Shown here: one piece after another, positions 26,147 to 26,166 of the stretch | Layout: each line of letters opens with the position of its first letter | Numbering within the stretch: the stretch's first letter is position 1 | DNA from: JAYQPQ01 sp038145405 | GTDB lineage: Bacteria > Pseudomonadota > Gammaproteobacteria > Pseudomonadales > GM7GCV1 | Direction of reading: 5' to 3' | Length of the DNA stretch: 26,166 nt | NCBI GenBank assembly: GCA_038145405.1 | Contig: JAYQPQ010000019.1 | Span: 1-26,166, forward strand | The notes under the pieces: generated by a model | The model's input: only the letters and a program-made list of their open reading frames with translations | What the model was told of the DNA's origin: nothing | Databases searched by the model: none | Position numbers and translations under genes: made by a program

Positions 26147-26166
26147 TTAGAAGGTCTTGCGGAAAC
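26147..26166 (-). CDS. C-terminal end of a probable outer-membrane beta-barrel protein (partial)
   Basis: Only the final codons are inside the window. On the minus strand they read FRKTF followed by TAA at 26149-26147, just ahead of the terminator. A terminal Phe is the hallmark of outer-membrane beta-barrels recognised by the Bam complex, and this ending is common in TonB-dependent receptors. The identification rests on five residues and a terminator, so it is tentative; no product can be named. Confidence 0.4.

Overview
The window looks like a chromosomal segment of a gammaproteobacterium. The first 323 bases are the 5' part of a 16S rRNA gene on the minus strand, preceded by a gammaproteobacterial-type leader with a boxA antiterminator and two tandem promoters. 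The order rrn - tyrS - mepM - anmK is familiar from Pseudomonas and relatives, and murI, rmuC, glnE and the RecB/AddAB-like pair fit the same group. I cannot name a genus; a marine Cellvibrionales-like lineage is possible but unproven. Almost every base of the first 17 kb is accounted for by housekeeping genes. Two runs of ten Ns mark scaffold gaps that break two of these genes artificially.

Layout. (1) 1-711: 16S rRNA start, leader and promoters, minus strand. (2) 712-7304: tyrS (minus), then mepM, anmK and a NADAR/YbiA-like gene (plus), then vanZ-like, rmuC and a small cyclic-nucleotide-binding protein (minus). (3) 7434-14063: a translationally coupled plus-strand operon of murI, an AddB-like nuclease gene and an AddA-like helicase-nuclease gene. 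The last is split by a false gap. (4) 14116-17601: glnE and an upstream TetR regulator, both minus; glnE also carries a gap. (5) 17856-21091: a small exported CxxCH protein, a lipoprotein alpha/beta hydrolase and an exported type-B carboxylesterase, all plus and divergent from the TetR gene. (6) 21307-26034: a CoA-acylating aldehyde dehydrogenase, a ThDP-dependent acetolactate-synthase-like enzyme, a citryl-CoA-lyase-like enzyme and a gamma-class carbonic anhydrase-like protein. (7) After 26040: a strong terminator for a minus-strand gene whose last codons (ending in Phe) suggest an outer-membrane beta-barrel.

The accessory part (5-7) is the most interesting. The three enzymes at 21307-25422 make chemical sense together. 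A citryl-CoA-lyase-type enzyme would cleave a 3-hydroxy-3-carboxyacyl-CoA to acetyl-CoA and a 2-oxo acid. A ThDP enzyme would decarboxylate the 2-oxo acid to an aldehyde, and the dehydrogenase would capture the aldehyde as acyl-CoA. Active-site residues are visible in all three. With two exported esterases, a TetR regulator and a probable outer-membrane receptor nearby, this could be a catabolic island for an ester-linked carbon source. The substrate and the pathway are inference, not something the sequence states.
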